The notes under the pieces are model-generated. The model had not been told where the DNA came from. It ran no database searches and worked only from the letters and a program-made list of their open reading frames with translations. 64,000 bases of DNA from Bromus sterilis (lineage: Eukaryota > Streptophyta > Magnoliopsida > Poales > Poaceae): the NCBI GenBank assembly GCA_950022295.1, contig OX465600.1, positions 5,146,001 to 5,210,000 on the forward strand, in the 5' to 3' direction. Both the position numbers and the translations under genes were made by a program. Shown here piece after piece: positions 22,367 through 33,912 of the stretch. The first letter of the stretch is position 1; the number at the start of each line of letters is the position of its first letter.

Positions 22367-23619
22367 TTTACTAAAGCTCCTAGACCTAACCACTAGTTAG
22401 TGGGTACCACTTGCAAAGGTCAAGCGTGCTTTGAACGCATCAAGTGTCGCGTTCTGATGTGTTTTGATGTTTTCTTTTAGTTCTTCTGTGATCAACACAT
22501 GGCACCTTTTGGACGCACAGTCACAACACAAAACCACAAGCACAGACACAAGTGCAACCACAGGCACGACCAGGGGTGCAGCAACAGTTTCCTCGTAGCC
22601 ACATGTGCAGCCATAGTTTCCACTCCGCCATGAAGGAAACCAAAGGTACGGTCATAGTTCGCGTGCAGCCACAATTGTTACTTTACATGAAACACGATTA
22701 GAACGTGACACGTGACAATTTTGGAGCGCATCAAAGTAACATATGTGTGCGCGCGAGGTAGTGCCCTTTAAATAGTGATTCCCTGCTCTTAGGGGTTAAC
22801 CTAGGAATCAATTGAGCTACGGCTGCGATTTAGATAGCGATTTTGACTCGGTTGTCCTCATGGGCCTGCACTATATCGTGGGGCCATGTTGTAAGGTGTT
22901 GTGGGCTTCGTGGTTTTTTCCCTCGTGAAAGATGAAAGACGCTTCGTGGTTCTTTGTTCGCCGCATGTGGATTGATGGACGGTGATTCGTACGAGAAGAA
23001 GAGGGGATGGATGGGGTTAGTTGAGGCTTGGTGGGCAACATTTGTGGCTCGAAATTGCTATGCGTACGATACTTACCTGTACGATAGTCGTACGATAGCT
23101 AATCCATCGATGCACCGTGCTTTGATGTTTGAATGGACGATGTGATTGTCATGGTCGTACGTCATACGCATAGCAATGCTCTTTGTGGCTTATGCGGTGA
23201 GCGGTTTGGCTGTTCTCTGCTTCCGTTCTTCATGTTCCTGGAGGTGGTTGGCCACGGGTGGGGCTGCTCCTGGTTGTGCATCTGCTTGGGGCGCCGTTGT
23301 GGAGTATCGATTCGGTCTCCTCCACTTGGGTCGTATTGGAGCTGCGTCGTCATCGAAGGGGAGATGGAGCTTCTATCACGGTCCCGCTGCCGCCTATGGT
23401 CGGTGCGGTGGGGGTGATCTTCTTCCTCGACTTCCTCTCTCATGTGCCTTAGGTCGCTGCGGTATAGCATTTGTTCCCTTCTGTTCAGTTTTCTTTTGTT
23501 TAGTTGGAGTGTTGCTACTATTGACTTGTATGTACCATTGTGTGTAACGTGTCTCTCCTTGTAAATAGGATCCACGATCACCACGGCTGTGCCTTCCTTG
23601 TCGGATGATAGTTGCCCCG
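22367..23619. other. No gene seen; probably degraded LTR in the right half
   Basis: Overlapping short ORFs on both strands (23133-23641) have no domain and show a composition suggesting an old LTR belonging to the remnant at 23620-23785. The left half holds no recognised element. Confidence 0.35.
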
Positions 23620-23785
23620 AATGTATATAAGCCATGTACATTGTAACTCTAGTCGATACATTGGAGAATTATTTCTCCCAACTTGGTATCAGTTACCAGG
23701 CCCCTCTCTCCACCATGGTTGAGCACAGCTCCCCCTCCTCCGCTAGCTGCCTCAAGCTCCGCCACCTCGCCGAGCTCCATCTCAC
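23620..23785 (+). mobile_element. Truncated Copia-type retrotransposon: LTR end, PBS and gag start
   Basis: A TATA-like tgtatataag (about 23621) is followed by an LTR-like end. The PBS-like tggtatcag (23684-23692), the initiator-tRNA-Met type used by Copia elements, comes next, then an ATG at about 23715 with a Ser-rich start resembling a gag N terminus. The element is cut off at about 23785, where segmental unit C begins. Confidence 0.5.
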
Positions 23786-25384
23786 CTTAACTAGTTTTTG
23801 CCTCCTTGGTCACTATCATGAATCTTAATTAATCAGAAAGATGCGTATTTTAGAGACCATGTTTTCGGGATCCTACTGGAAAGCTCGGATGGATCCATCG
23901 CTGGTTATCAAAATTAACTAATAATTCGTGGTGCCATGACAAATCCATCGCACTCCCACAGTAGATTAATCAGTTGATGAGATCCATGACCAACGATTGT
24001 TGTCGTTGGTGGCTTGATGCGTGTTGAGTGTTGACCATTATGTGGCCGCAACTAGCCATCATCCTTGCACGTACATGCGTACAAATAATATTGTACTTTA
24101 TTATGTCCAAAATACGTGTAGTATATTAATGGTAAGTTGCAACAAGAAATTAACAACAAGTTGATGCTTGGTTGAGAGAGAGAGAGAGACGTATGTGTCC
24201 AACACCGATCGAGAAGTAGGAGGCGTGCATAAAACATTTCTGGATACGTCTGAAAGCACGGCCAGGATAACAGTTAGAGCACCATATATATTGGTTAAAG
24301 ACAGCTTGCGATCGAGCCTGTAGCGTCAAGTCGTTGTCTCTGCCAACGTTTGGTCGGCGGGGCACCATTTTCGTGTATCATATTCATATCACATGTGGTT
24401 TCATTTCGGACCGTGACCCTTACGTCTAAAAGTTTTATTGTATCGTCTAAATTAATTCATTGTGGTTAGCACCACCCGTTCTTTCTTGATTTTTTTTGTT
24501 CAGATCTTCGAGTACTTTTTAAGCTGCATTTGGAGTGCAATCTGAGTATCTGACCTCCCTTTCGAGCCAACCTTGTGTGTTAGTTAACCAGGCCGTGTGG
24601 GTGCCTCAAGTTGATCATGAACATTCTCTTCCGGTTATGAAGCTAGTTTAAGCATGTGCATACGTCTGCATTAATCATCGCCCCAATCATAATTAGTTTT
24701 GTGCACGCACGGTTGGAGATGGAAATGAAAATGGAATGAATGGAGCTGAGAATTGGGAGGCTCCACGGCTCTGGATTCAGATAATGGTGAGGGAGAAGTC
24801 GACGTCCGTGCGTGCATATGGTTTGCCGAAAGTTCCATTTCTCTACTATTGATTTGTCCGTTGAGCCTTACACTCCTTGTACTGCTCGAAGCTAAACTAG
24901 ATAGTCTTCTGCCGACACACTCAACTCACGTTTACACTGGATCATCGATCGCCATAGTAACCTCTCGATCGCCGCTTCAATCATCTGCATCGCATCACAC
25001 GTAGGAGTACGAATTATGTTAGCAATTTCGTGTGCGAGAGACGCACTCACATTCGCAGACCACACGGTCGAATCTCGGTAGTGTGAAACGCATGTGCAAT
25101 TATGTTAGTATGTTACAAATGTCCTACGTAAAATAACAAGCAAAAATTGAAAAAGAAATGATAAATTGTCTTTTCTTAGCAATGATAACTCAGCTTATCA
25201 ATCATTGCACATACTTTTGTTGTTCGGTTTTGCTATTTCTCAGACGATAAGCCAGAGAAAATCGCTCCATGCGAAAGCCAAAAACGTACCTGTTGATCCG
25301 TGCGTTAAGATGCGTTCATATATAAAGGGATGAAAAAGAATTTCATTGGATGGAAAACGTTATCAGCCAAGATCTAATTACTTC

Positions 25385-25405
25385 TTTTTTTAGCTCGAAA
25401 AAAAA
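25385..25405. mobile_element. 21-bp retro-insertion scar
   Basis: An insert of tttttttagctcg plus an A-run separates two copies of agatctaatta(c/t)ttc (25370-25384, 25406-25420). Unit D has the single, uninterrupted version (about 35190-35205), so the duplication is insertion-derived. Confidence 0.6.
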
Positions 25406-25746
25406 AGATCTAATTATTTCTAGAACCACTAGGGCCACTCTTATAATTGTCTATCCTTGCTCGACATGGTCTTGCTGCCGACTTCATCTTCTCGGCCTAA
25501 ATGTCCATGTGTTAGCGGTACCGTGGTGTCTGCTTCTCGCCCGTGTGCCCACCCTACACATGGTATCATGTTTTCATACCGCCTTATTATATTCCAGCAC
25601 TGCACGTATAGAATTTCAAAACTTTGTCCACACAAAATTGATATAAAGGAATACATTTGCTCACCAAAAGATGAATTCACTTCGAATATGGCCAGGAATT
25701 TGAGACAACTTCCTTGGTACCCCTTGAAATCACTAAATTCCAGTGA

Positions 25747-26506
25747 AAATTTCACAAACTTTTCATATATTCTCCCACTTGATTCTCTTCGGTAATGTGA
25801 TATCCCGCATAGATGTCTATCTTGCCAGTAACCGTGTCATTGGCTGAGCCTCACAAACTTTTCGTATATGCTCCCACTTGATTTTCGTCATATTCTCCGA
25901 TAATGTGACATCCAGCGGAGATGTCTATCTTACCAATAACCAGTGGCATTGGCTAAGCCTCACAAACACTTTGTATATGCTCCCACTTGATTCTTGTCGT
26001 ATTCTTCGGTAATGTGACATCCAACAGAGATGCCTATATTACCAATAACCAGTGTCATTAGTTGAGCCTGACAAACTTTTCATATATGCTCCCACTTGAT
26101 TCTCGTCGTACTCTTCTCTTCGGTAATGTGACATCCAGCATAGATGTCTATCTTCCCAGTAACCGTGTCATTGGTTGAGCCTCACAAACTTTTCATATAT
26201 GCTCCCACTTGATTTTCGCCATATTCTTCGATAATGTGACATCCAGCGGAGATGTCTATCTTACCAATAACCAGTGGCACTGGCTGAGCCTCACAAACAC
26301 TTCGTATATGCTCCCACTTGATTCTTGTTGTATTCTTCGGTAATGTGACATCCAACAGAGATGCCTATATTGCCAATAACCAGTGTCATTAGTTGAGCCT
26401 GACAAACTTTTCATATATGCTCCCACTTGATTCTCGTCGTACTCTCCGGTAATGTCCATCCATCAGAGATGCCCATCTTTTCAATAACCGGTGTCATTGG
26501 TTGAGC
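25747..26506. repeat. Minisatellite, seven units of about 110 bp in a trimeric higher-order pattern
   Basis: Each unit carries tatatgctcccacttgatt, taatgtgacatcca and aataaccagtgtcatt. Unit 2 is closest to unit 5, unit 3 to unit 6, and unit 1 to unit 4, so a three-unit block was duplicated, followed by unit 7. It is not a CRISPR array: units are long and contiguous without unique spacers. Confidence 0.85.
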
Positions 26507-26900
26507 CGTGTTTCTTCCTTGAGATTCTTGCAAGAGAGGGGAGAGTCAAGATTAGAGATCATATGCACATTTTATGATTCATTTGCTAAATCTTAGTTCC
26601 CTAAAATTAGGTTTTGTGCTAGTCGATTTGGATGAAGTACTAGAGTGCATAGCCTCGACCATGACATAGGTGCCATGATCGGGTGCGGAGTCGATGGTAA
26701 GAGCGAGCAAGATGGTTTGGCAGATCCGGGTGGAGGGGTGTTGGACCATGCATTGGAGACCAATTTGGTCTGGGAAGATTCAAAAGGATAGACGGTGAGA
26801 ACGACGGCAATGGATACCGGTTAGGCAAGGTGGGGCGATGAGACGTGTGTGTTAACGCTGCCTATTGCGGGTGGCGTGGGCCGAGGGTTTGGGAGAAGGT

Positions 26901-27130
26901 TTGCGAGGAGTATGAAATGTTGTCGGCCGTTGAATTTCTTGAATTTCAAAAAGAATTAAACAAACAGTTGATGATGAATAAGTGGTCTTCTTTTTGGTTT
27001 GTCTATCTATGTGTCGCGTCCTCGATGTTTTCGCTCATGGTTCATGCACTAGTGGCAAGAATCAAGATTACCACACACGACAGACACCATCGATTTTGGA
27101 CATGAGAAAAATTTATTGTACTTGACTTAA
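26901..27130. other. Spacer, small unassigned ORF
   Basis: The 86-codon frame 26845-27105 contains one hydrophobic stretch (FWFVYLCVASSMFSLMV) but has no homologue I recognise and begins inside unit C. It is probably fortuitous. Confidence 0.3.
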
Positions 27131-27408
27131 TGTACGATTGTTTGGTTTGTATCTAACTTTGTCACATATTGTCATAAAATATTTGCCACACTTGCCTCAT
27201 TTGTGGTGCTCAAATCCTTAGCCACACTTTGGCATGCCTAAAGAAATCTTACCATACTTTCTATGTATATGACATGTGGGGCATAAAAAACCTTGCCACA
27301 ATATATGTGACTAGAACCAAACACCTAGTAATCTTGGTCAAAGTTGTCTAACATAAGCTGTAACAAAGTATGGTAGGATGTGGCTGGAAACCAAACAACC
27401 CCGTACTG
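27131..27408. mobile_element. Tourist-like (PIF/Harbinger) MITE, 278 bp
   Basis: Ends tgtacgattgtttggttt and aaaccaaacaaccccgtactg are inverted, and TAA flanks both sides (27128-27130, 27409-27411). AT-rich interior, no ORF. Confidence 0.78.
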
Positions 27409-27479
27409 TAATAAGGACTTGGGAGAGTTTCATTGGAAATTCCAGTTTAACATATTCGTTTTACCATAGTGCTATTCAT

Positions 27480-28653
27480 CTTACGCTCGCCGGTTAAGCA
27501 GGTCCTCTTTACTGACGGTAACCGAGCCTAGACAAACAAGCACAGTAAACAGGATTTGCCTCTTGACGGCGTCGATGATCGAACAGCAGATGAGCCACCG
27601 TATCCCGTATCCCTCTGCGGCTGCCGTCGGCCAGCTGCTACGATCGAGCGCAGAAATTAACCTCACACCGTCACCCGCGGGGAGAGACAAAACCCACGAC
27701 GGTGACAGCGCCGTCGCCGTCGCACGGCGGCGCGGGGGTGGCCCCGGCGCGTTGAAAAAGCGGCACCGACCATGTCCCCCTTTGTCCACATGACAAGGCC
27801 CCGCCTCACTCTGTGCGTCCTCGCCAACCTCCGCCGGGTCCCGCGCCGCGTCACCCTGACGCGACCAGCACACGACGGCCGTCCTTCCGTCCGACCCCAT
27901 CGCTCCTCGTTCACGCCGGCACGCAGAACACGACGCCGCCGAGCGTCCATCCGGCCGGCGGCACCAGATGTCGATGCGACGATGCCCACTCGCCGATCAC
28001 GTACACGTACCGCACACTTGGGGACGCGTCACGTCGATCACCGTGTCTATCTCGGCACAGTGCACCGGGAGAGCGCGTGCATGCATGCATGTCTGGACCG
28101 AACCGGTGAGCTGCCAGCGGCAACTTGCAAGATTCCATCCACCCCATGGACCGAGAACTCTCCAGTCTCCTCCGCCCACCGCCATGGACGGACATCCCAG
28201 CCGGCCGTACGTTCGGTTTCCTCGGTAATCTGAACGAACGGTCCAACAAACAAGGCATGGCCGCGCGCGTCGGGTCTGCGTCGCCGGTCGTGCCAGACAT
28301 GGAACTCGACGGCGACACGACGTACACGAGTGAGGAAGCAAACTTCGCACGCAAGGAGAGCATCTGGTTCGCCCGTGCCGCGTCACCGGCGGGTCCCGCC
28401 GCCGCACCGGCCGGCTTCTATATATAGGACCCCAACTGGACGCACGGCCTCCCTCGCATAGCCCAGGACCAACCACTCCCGTCAGCTTCCGATTGCCGCC
28501 GCCGCCGCCCATCCATCGATCCAGCTCGGACTGACGGCTACGTCTCACTCTCCTAGCTCACCTCACCTAGCTAAGAGTAGCTCGGCTGATCCGAGCTAGC
28601 TGGTGATCACCACGCGGGCCAGACCGCAGCTCGTTTTAAGCCACGGCCAGGGC
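27480..28653 (+). promoter_or_regulatory. Dof2 upstream region conserved with Dof1 and Dof3
   Basis: About 1.15 kb aligns with the Dof3 upstream DNA on both sides of the TIR element there, and more weakly with Dof1. It provides the empty site (gctgctacgatcgagcgcag, about 27626) for that insertion. Long GC-rich ORFs on both strands (27481-28548) are compositional. Confidence 0.6.
28419..28426 (+). promoter_or_regulatory. TATA box of Dof2
   Basis: TATATATA in the context cttcTATATATAgg, 263 bp before the Dof2 ATG. Dof3 has the same core at the same 263-bp spacing. The conserved GC-rich flank supports a real core promoter. Confidence 0.7.
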
Positions 28654-28773
28654 ATGCGCTGCTCTGCTCGCACGGCAAACCATGGCTCCAGCTTCCGCCT
28701 CGCTCGTTCCCGCCGCCAGCTCCAACGCCGGCGCCAAGCGCCCCTTCGCGGCCGACGCCTCCGACGATGCTGA
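28654..28773 (+). promoter_or_regulatory. Overlapping upstream ORF of Dof2 (39 codons)
   Basis: The ATG is 28 nt upstream of the Dof2 start, in the +1 frame, and the stop TGA (28771-28773) lies within exon 1. It encodes an Arg-rich peptide (MRCSARTANHGSS...). Same arrangement as in Dof1 and Dof3. Confidence 0.6.
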
Positions 28774-29428
28774 GCATCCTCTTCCGCAGGTCAGTCACTC
28801 ATGCTCACTACTACCTAGCATGGTGTCCGTCGTCAAGCGACGACCATACTGACGAGCGCGTGTGGTGAACTGTGGTGACCAGGAGAGCGCGGTGACCAAC
28901 AAGAACGGCCAGAACCAGCAGCAGCAGCAGCCGCAGCAGAAGCTGGAGTGCCCGCGGTGCAGCTCCAGCGACACCAAGTTCTGCTACTACAACAACTACA
29001 GCACGGCTCAGCCGCGCCACTTCTGCCGCACCTGCCGCCGCTACTGGACGCACGGCGGCACCCTGCGCACCGTCCCCGTCGGCGGCGCCTGTCGCCGTCG
29101 CGGCTCCACCAGCAGCAGTAGCAAGCGCAGCAGGCACTCAGCCGAGCCCCGGCCGACCTCGTCCGACTCGCCGCCGCAGCCGGACCTGCAGCTTCAGGAC
29201 GCGCGCCCACTCCCAGCCTTCCCGTTCCTCACCGACGGCCTCGTCTTCCTACCGCAGGCGCAGTTCGACCTCGGTCTCAGCGGGTTCCCGTGGACGACGC
29301 CGCCGGCGGCAACGGACCACCTCTACGACGGGCTCGCGGCGCCGTGGGGTGGTTGCGACGGGGCGTGGGACGACTTCAGCGGCCTTGAGCTCACCTGGCC
29401 ACCGCCTCCGCCACCTGCCGGCAACTGA
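28682..29428 (+). CDS. Dof zinc-finger transcription factor (Dof2)
   Basis: Exons 28682-28789 (36 codons) and 28883-29428 join in phase 0 to give 217 aa. Residues about 54-104 form the Dof finger with CX2CX21CX2C spacing (CPRC, CRTC). A Gln-rich linker (QNQQQQQPQQK) precedes it and a basic Ser-rich segment follows. The C-terminal region has FPWTTPPAATDHLYDGL and LELTWPPPPPPAGN, shared with Dof3. It should act in the nucleus on AAAG-type promoter elements; target genes cannot be inferred. The exon 1 motif NAGAKRPFAAD is shared with Dof3 but is shortened in Dof1. Intron position and splice sites are identical in all three, as expected for tandem duplicates. Confidence 0.92.
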
Positions 29429-29741
29429 ACTGAGCGGCGTCGTCATGTCAGTTAGCGTGTCGCCGGCGGCGCGTTCTAGGCTCCTGTTTTATCATCGCAG
29501 CCACGATAGATAAGCTATTACTGTACTCATGCAGCTAGATCATCCAGCTATATTTTTAGTAGTAATATTGTTTGGACGAAGAGTAAGGTCAAATTCTATT
29601 TTCTTCATTATGAAAGTATCCCAGGTGTTATTCCTACATCAAATTTTACACATGAGTAGAATGATTTGATCGATATCCTAAAATTTCAAACTAATAATCC
29701 ACTTTCTTAGTATTTTCTTTTAAATTTACTATTCACATGAA
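29429..29741. other. Dof2 3' UTR and flank
   Basis: The first about 120 bases align with the Dof3 3' flank (ggctcctgttttatcatcgc). The rest is AT-rich with no feature. Confidence 0.45.
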
Positions 29742-30887
29742 CTAGCAAAGTGGCCCGCTCTATGCGCGGGCTAGAATTTTATAATTTTGTATAATACAAA
29801 ACTTATTATTTGATTTGTCCATAGAAAAATTGAAAGCAAATGTGATGTAGTTTATAAATATAAGGTATGGTTGTTTTAAATTGTGGTTTTTTTTCTTTCT
29901 TTATTGGATAATTTTGAGTAGTGCTTCTTTTTCTAGCACCTGATACCTACTATGGCTGTTTGTTGAAAAAAGTCAAAACAATTATATATGGAACGAAACG
30001 AAGCAAGATATCCATGTATTACATTTTTGTCCTTATAGTTTAGAGAAACTATTGAGATTATCATATTTTGTTAGGAAACATAAGAAAAATGAAAAACTAA
30101 GTTCGTTAATTTTTTTTATCACCGCAAATCTAAATTAGATAATAATTTTTCCCGATTAAACATGAATAAATAGGTTGTCTTTTGTAGAGTGTAAAGCATA
30201 TGTAGTGTGCAATCATACTATGTGACACCATCATATAAGAAGCAACAACAGTTAGAAGAACCTTAGTTTCGACATACATCTAAGCTTTTAGTTGGTGCAA
30301 CTCTGGAAGTTCTTTTTTTAAAACTCCACTATGATCCTTGATCTGATGTAGATGTTAATGATATGAAATGACTTATGTTGTTAAATAAGCCTACTTTGCC
30401 ACAACAGGAAGCAGTTAGCTGGCGATGTATCACTTGGGAAGAATATAATAAATATTTATCTTATTAAATACCAAGTTAATTTCAATATTTATATCCACTA
30501 TGACATAATACCATATACATGGTTAAGTAATGAACAACAAATAAAAGCAAGATGCATGATTCACATTTTATTGCAATTATTTCCCTATAAATAATACTCC
30601 CTCCCCAGCTTATTCTAGAAGCCTAACCATTTTTTGTTTATTTTAGAAGCATATTAACTATGTTAGTTTGAAAAACGATACTATATTATGGGACGGAGGG
30701 AGTATCTCTTAAAGTACACTATGTTCTTTGAGTTTTTTCTCCATGCCATGTCGAATGAATAAGTAAAAACATAAATCAGTTCCCTGCTATGCTTCGGCAT
30801 CAAACCACTAACCCAAGCCGACACAATATCTGATAAGTAACAGATCTCAAAAAATAGCTTCGTATTTTGCTTTTAGTATATAATAGA
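29742..30887 (-). mobile_element. Helitron, family 2, 1146 bp
   Basis: Read on the minus strand it begins TCTATTATATACTAAAAGC at 30887 directly after A. It ends with a hairpin (stem gcccgc/gcgggc, 29753-29771), a short spacer and CTAG (29745-29742) followed by T. Both ends fit the Helitron consensus. No Rep/helicase, so it is non-autonomous. A Stowaway element is nested inside. Confidence 0.85.
30597..30702. mobile_element. Stowaway MITE, 106 bp
   Basis: Ends ctccctcc and ggacggagggag, TA on both sides (30595-30596, 30703-30704). Nested in the family 2 Helitron. Confidence 0.82.
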
Positions 30888-32345
30888 TTTCTTAACGATG
30901 CTTTGGTTTATGAGAGATAGCTTGTAGACTCGAATGTTGAAAAAACCTAACTTTGGATGCACATTTGTTGGCGTACCCTGTCCTATAGAACTTTTGATGC
31001 ATCTTATTTATCTGATGACTGAATTAAACTTTGTTGGAGAATTGTATAAGTAGGAACATCAAATATAATAGAGTAAGCTGGTCAATTTATCATGTACCAT
31101 GAGATTTGAAATATACCCAAGAGAAAGAAATAAATGCAGTGAAGAGACTTGTCTGCGTCTTACCTATTGGGTAGCAAATGCATAATTGTTTTGATTAAAT
31201 GTGGCAAACAGTTGAACTTAATTTCTCCAAATGGTGAGGAGTATGGTATTCTAATTGGCACAATTTATGCTCGATCTTCTCCTATTGTACTTTGGCTTTT
31301 GACTGTCTGCTCATGATCATCTCTAACATTGAAGCATCAAAACAGGTATTTGTTATATGTAGCGCTTGTGTTACGTGACACTCGCTTGCCGAACAACGAA
31401 GAGATTTAGGGCCAGTTGTTTTAAAGCTTATGATCAGCGGTGGAAATAAGCTACCCCCTCCACGTGCCCTTAGATGCCTAGAACCTTGTGTAGTCCATAT
31501 GGTACTGGAACCTCGCATCATCTAGGAAATTCGGCTCGATTTACCCCGTCCAGCAATCACACTATCACGGCCCATGCAAGGATCAAATCCGACCAAAGCA
31601 AAGGAAAGATACACGATCATATGAAGGTAAATTAGTGCATATGGCGCCGAGAAGACGTGCTAGTTTAGTAGTTTTCTTCAACCGCCTTCATCTTCATATT
31701 GAGGCTCCAATGTTGCTCCTTGTTGGACCTGATCGCACGTTCCTATGGATGATATCTTTCCGCCGAGAGCATGTACATAGAAAGCAAGCTAGCTAGCTTT
31801 TGCATGCATAGAGATCGAGTACGTGAGAAGCAAGCTAGCTGATCGATTTGACCACCGGCTGGACACGCTTGTACAGGGCGCTAGCTGATCGCTTCCTACC
31901 AACATGTGTACGCACGCAAAATACGTACAGTGATGTATGCCCTGTTGAGGCTGCAGATATGCTCATCATCGTCGACTGGTTGGAGAACGGAAGTTAATAT
32001 CAGCTAAACGGTCTGGGATTAGGGCGGCAACCTAACCAGACGGTGACGGACTTTCCCATCGGCAACAATTTAGTTTTTTTTAGGAAATCGGCAACAATTT
32101 AATTATTGAACGTTTCATTGCTAAAAAACGGTTATTGCACGTTCACATCTCTTTAGATTTTTAATTGTGCACGTGACAGGGAAAAGAGCTAAAAAGAAGA
32201 CGTGTATGTCCTATTAGCGTTACGTGATTTTAGACAGATATGAGCCATTAAATTCTAGATCTAACCATCAAAATAATTCTGATGACGTGGATCAACGTGG
32301 TGTCTCAAAAAATAGCTTCGTATTTTGCTTTTAGTATATAATAGA
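30888..32345 (-). other. Region ending in a second family-2 Helitron 5' terminus
   Basis: At 32310-32345 the same 5' terminus as at 30887 recurs over more than 30 bases in the same orientation. No CTAG with hairpin was found between them, so this is either an alternative 5' end of one composite Helitron (29742-32345) or a truncated copy. No gene was seen. Confidence 0.45.
32073..32086 (-). mobile_element. 14-bp retro-insertion scar
   Basis: The insert gttttttttaggaa lies between exact 15-bp repeats atcggcaacaattta (32058-32072, 32087-32101). On the minus strand it reads ttcct plus poly(A), the same tail as the SINE at 17121-17432. Confidence 0.65.
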
Positions 32346-32448
32346 TGTGCGGAAAACCATGTTTGTCTTCGCTGGCTGTTTTTCATTAAAAAAATATTTG
32401 TCTATGTAACATGAAGCATCTATGCACAAATTCAATTCCGCGAATGAA

Positions 32449-32794
32449 TGCATATGCTCCTGCCTTTCGAAAATAACATTTTAAAATATCAAAAAAGTCA
32501 AAACAAAAATTTGATACGTGCATCTCAACATTTTGTGTGTGTATATCAAGTTTTGTGGACATCCGGCATTTTTAATGACCTCTAGAAAAGACAAAAAAAT
32601 TATCATGGAAAGCCTTTTTAATAACGAATTTTCTGTTTTTTAAACACAACACAAAATATGTTGATTTTCTGTCAAACGACTTCATCAACACATAAAATGT
32701 CAAGATGTACATCCAGAAATTTTAATCTATTTTTTTATAACATTTTGAGTATGTTTAAAAATGCAATTTGAAAAATAGGAGCATATACTCCCGG
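32449..32794. mobile_element. MITE-like element with imperfect terminal repeats
   Basis: The left end gcatatgctcctgcc resembles the complement of the right end aataggagcatatactcc. The interior is AT-rich. No reliable target duplication was identified. Confidence 0.45.
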
Positions 32795-32863
32795 TGCGAA
32801 AACACCACATTTGCGTGACATTTGGATACATCCATGAGCACAGCCAAGATAACGGTCGTGGGC

Positions 32864-33282
32864 GAGTGATGCATTTTGGCTCTCGGGCTTCATGGAGCCC
32901 GATTTTTTAAAAAAATACGAAATTCAAATTTTCCGATGTTAAAAAATTTTGAAAAAATTTATGCAAGTATGTAAGGATGTAATGTACATGTGTGTAAAAT
33001 TTTATGATGAAATACCTTAAATTTTGGCTTGTGCAAAAAAGACAAATTCATGGCCTGGAAGGATTAATAGTATCATGTGTTAACAACCCCAGATTTGTTA
33101 TTTTTGCACAGCTCTCATTTCAATGTAATTCGTCCTGAAAGTTTACACACTTGTGAGTTATACCTTCATATATATCTGTATTTTTTTAGATTTGTTTGAA
33201 ACATAAAAATATGAATTTTGATGAATTTTCGATTTCAAATTTAAAGGGTGCCAGTGAGCCCGAGCTCCAAAAGATATTTTCG
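32864..33282. mobile_element. Mutator-like MITE, 419 bp
   Basis: Inverted ends contain ttttggctctcgggct (left) and agcccgagctccaaaa (right). Flanking 9-mers gtcgtgggc and accgtgggc (32855-32863, 33283-33291) match at seven positions, consistent with the 9-bp duplication of MULEs. Unit C lacks the insert. Confidence 0.68.
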
Positions 33283-33346
33283 ACCGTGGGCACCATATAT
33301 TGTTTAAAGGCACTTTGCGATGGAGCTCATTATTAAACTACTAGTA

Positions 33347-33428
33347 TTTCTTCCATAAAAAATATAAGAGCATTGAGGTTATTAAAATAGTGATCTAAAC
33401 ACTTTTATATTTATTTTTACAAAGGGAG
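33347..33428. mobile_element. Decayed Stowaway MITE, 82 bp
   Basis: Ends tttcttcca and acaaagggag are mutated versions of the ctccctcc family, with TA on both sides (33345-33346, 33429-33430). Confidence 0.5.
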
Positions 33429-33912
33429 TATGTGCTATTCAATCATATGCGGCGAAGGTTTCAATCTCATGCGGTGTTGAGTCGCCATCGCTGCAAACGT
33501 TTGGTCGGCAGGGCATCGTTTTCTGGTATCATCTCACTTGTGGTTTCATTTCGGCGTGAGCTTTTGGCCTAAATCATCAATTGTATCATGTGAATTCGGT
33601 ATGGTTAACGCATCTATAATCGAGTTTTTCATATTTTTCTTATATGCTGGAGCGGTTGGCACGATCACTGATCGGTAGTAAGATTCAGATGGATTCCTCA
33701 TATCCATCCTATATGGACGGACTGGTCGGTACTTTTCATATTTTTTCCATATATGGGACGGGTACAGAGAGACCTGAGTGCGATTGGGCTAGTTCGCAAT
33801 ATCGGACTCAGCCCACCTGACCCACTACGATCCCACATATATTCATCTTCATCCGCTCCCAGAACCAAACCCTAGACACTCTTCACTCTACTTCGCCACA
33901 AGCTCCCTTCTA

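Larger units (their letters stand above)
23786..26900. repeat. Segmental repeat unit C
   Basis: The most complete copy of the segment shared with A, B and D, running up to the Dof2 upstream region. It lacks the SINE of unit B. It includes the seven-unit minisatellite and a distal part (cgaccatgacataggtgcc, about 26655) that is matched in unit D near 36000. Confidence 0.72.

Noticed and set aside
23133..23641. Overlapping ORFs of 94-159 codons on both strands
   Set aside because: No domains. The location just before an LTR end and PBS suggests they are inside a degraded LTR.
25747..26506. Regular repeats that could suggest a CRISPR array
   Set aside because: Units are about 110 bp, contiguous and without unique spacers, in plant DNA. 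It is a minisatellite.
27481..28548. Several 100-183 codon ORFs on both strands upstream of Dof2
   Set aside because: They overlap each other in many frames in conserved GC-rich promoter DNA and are not conserved as frames in the Dof1 or Dof3 promoters.
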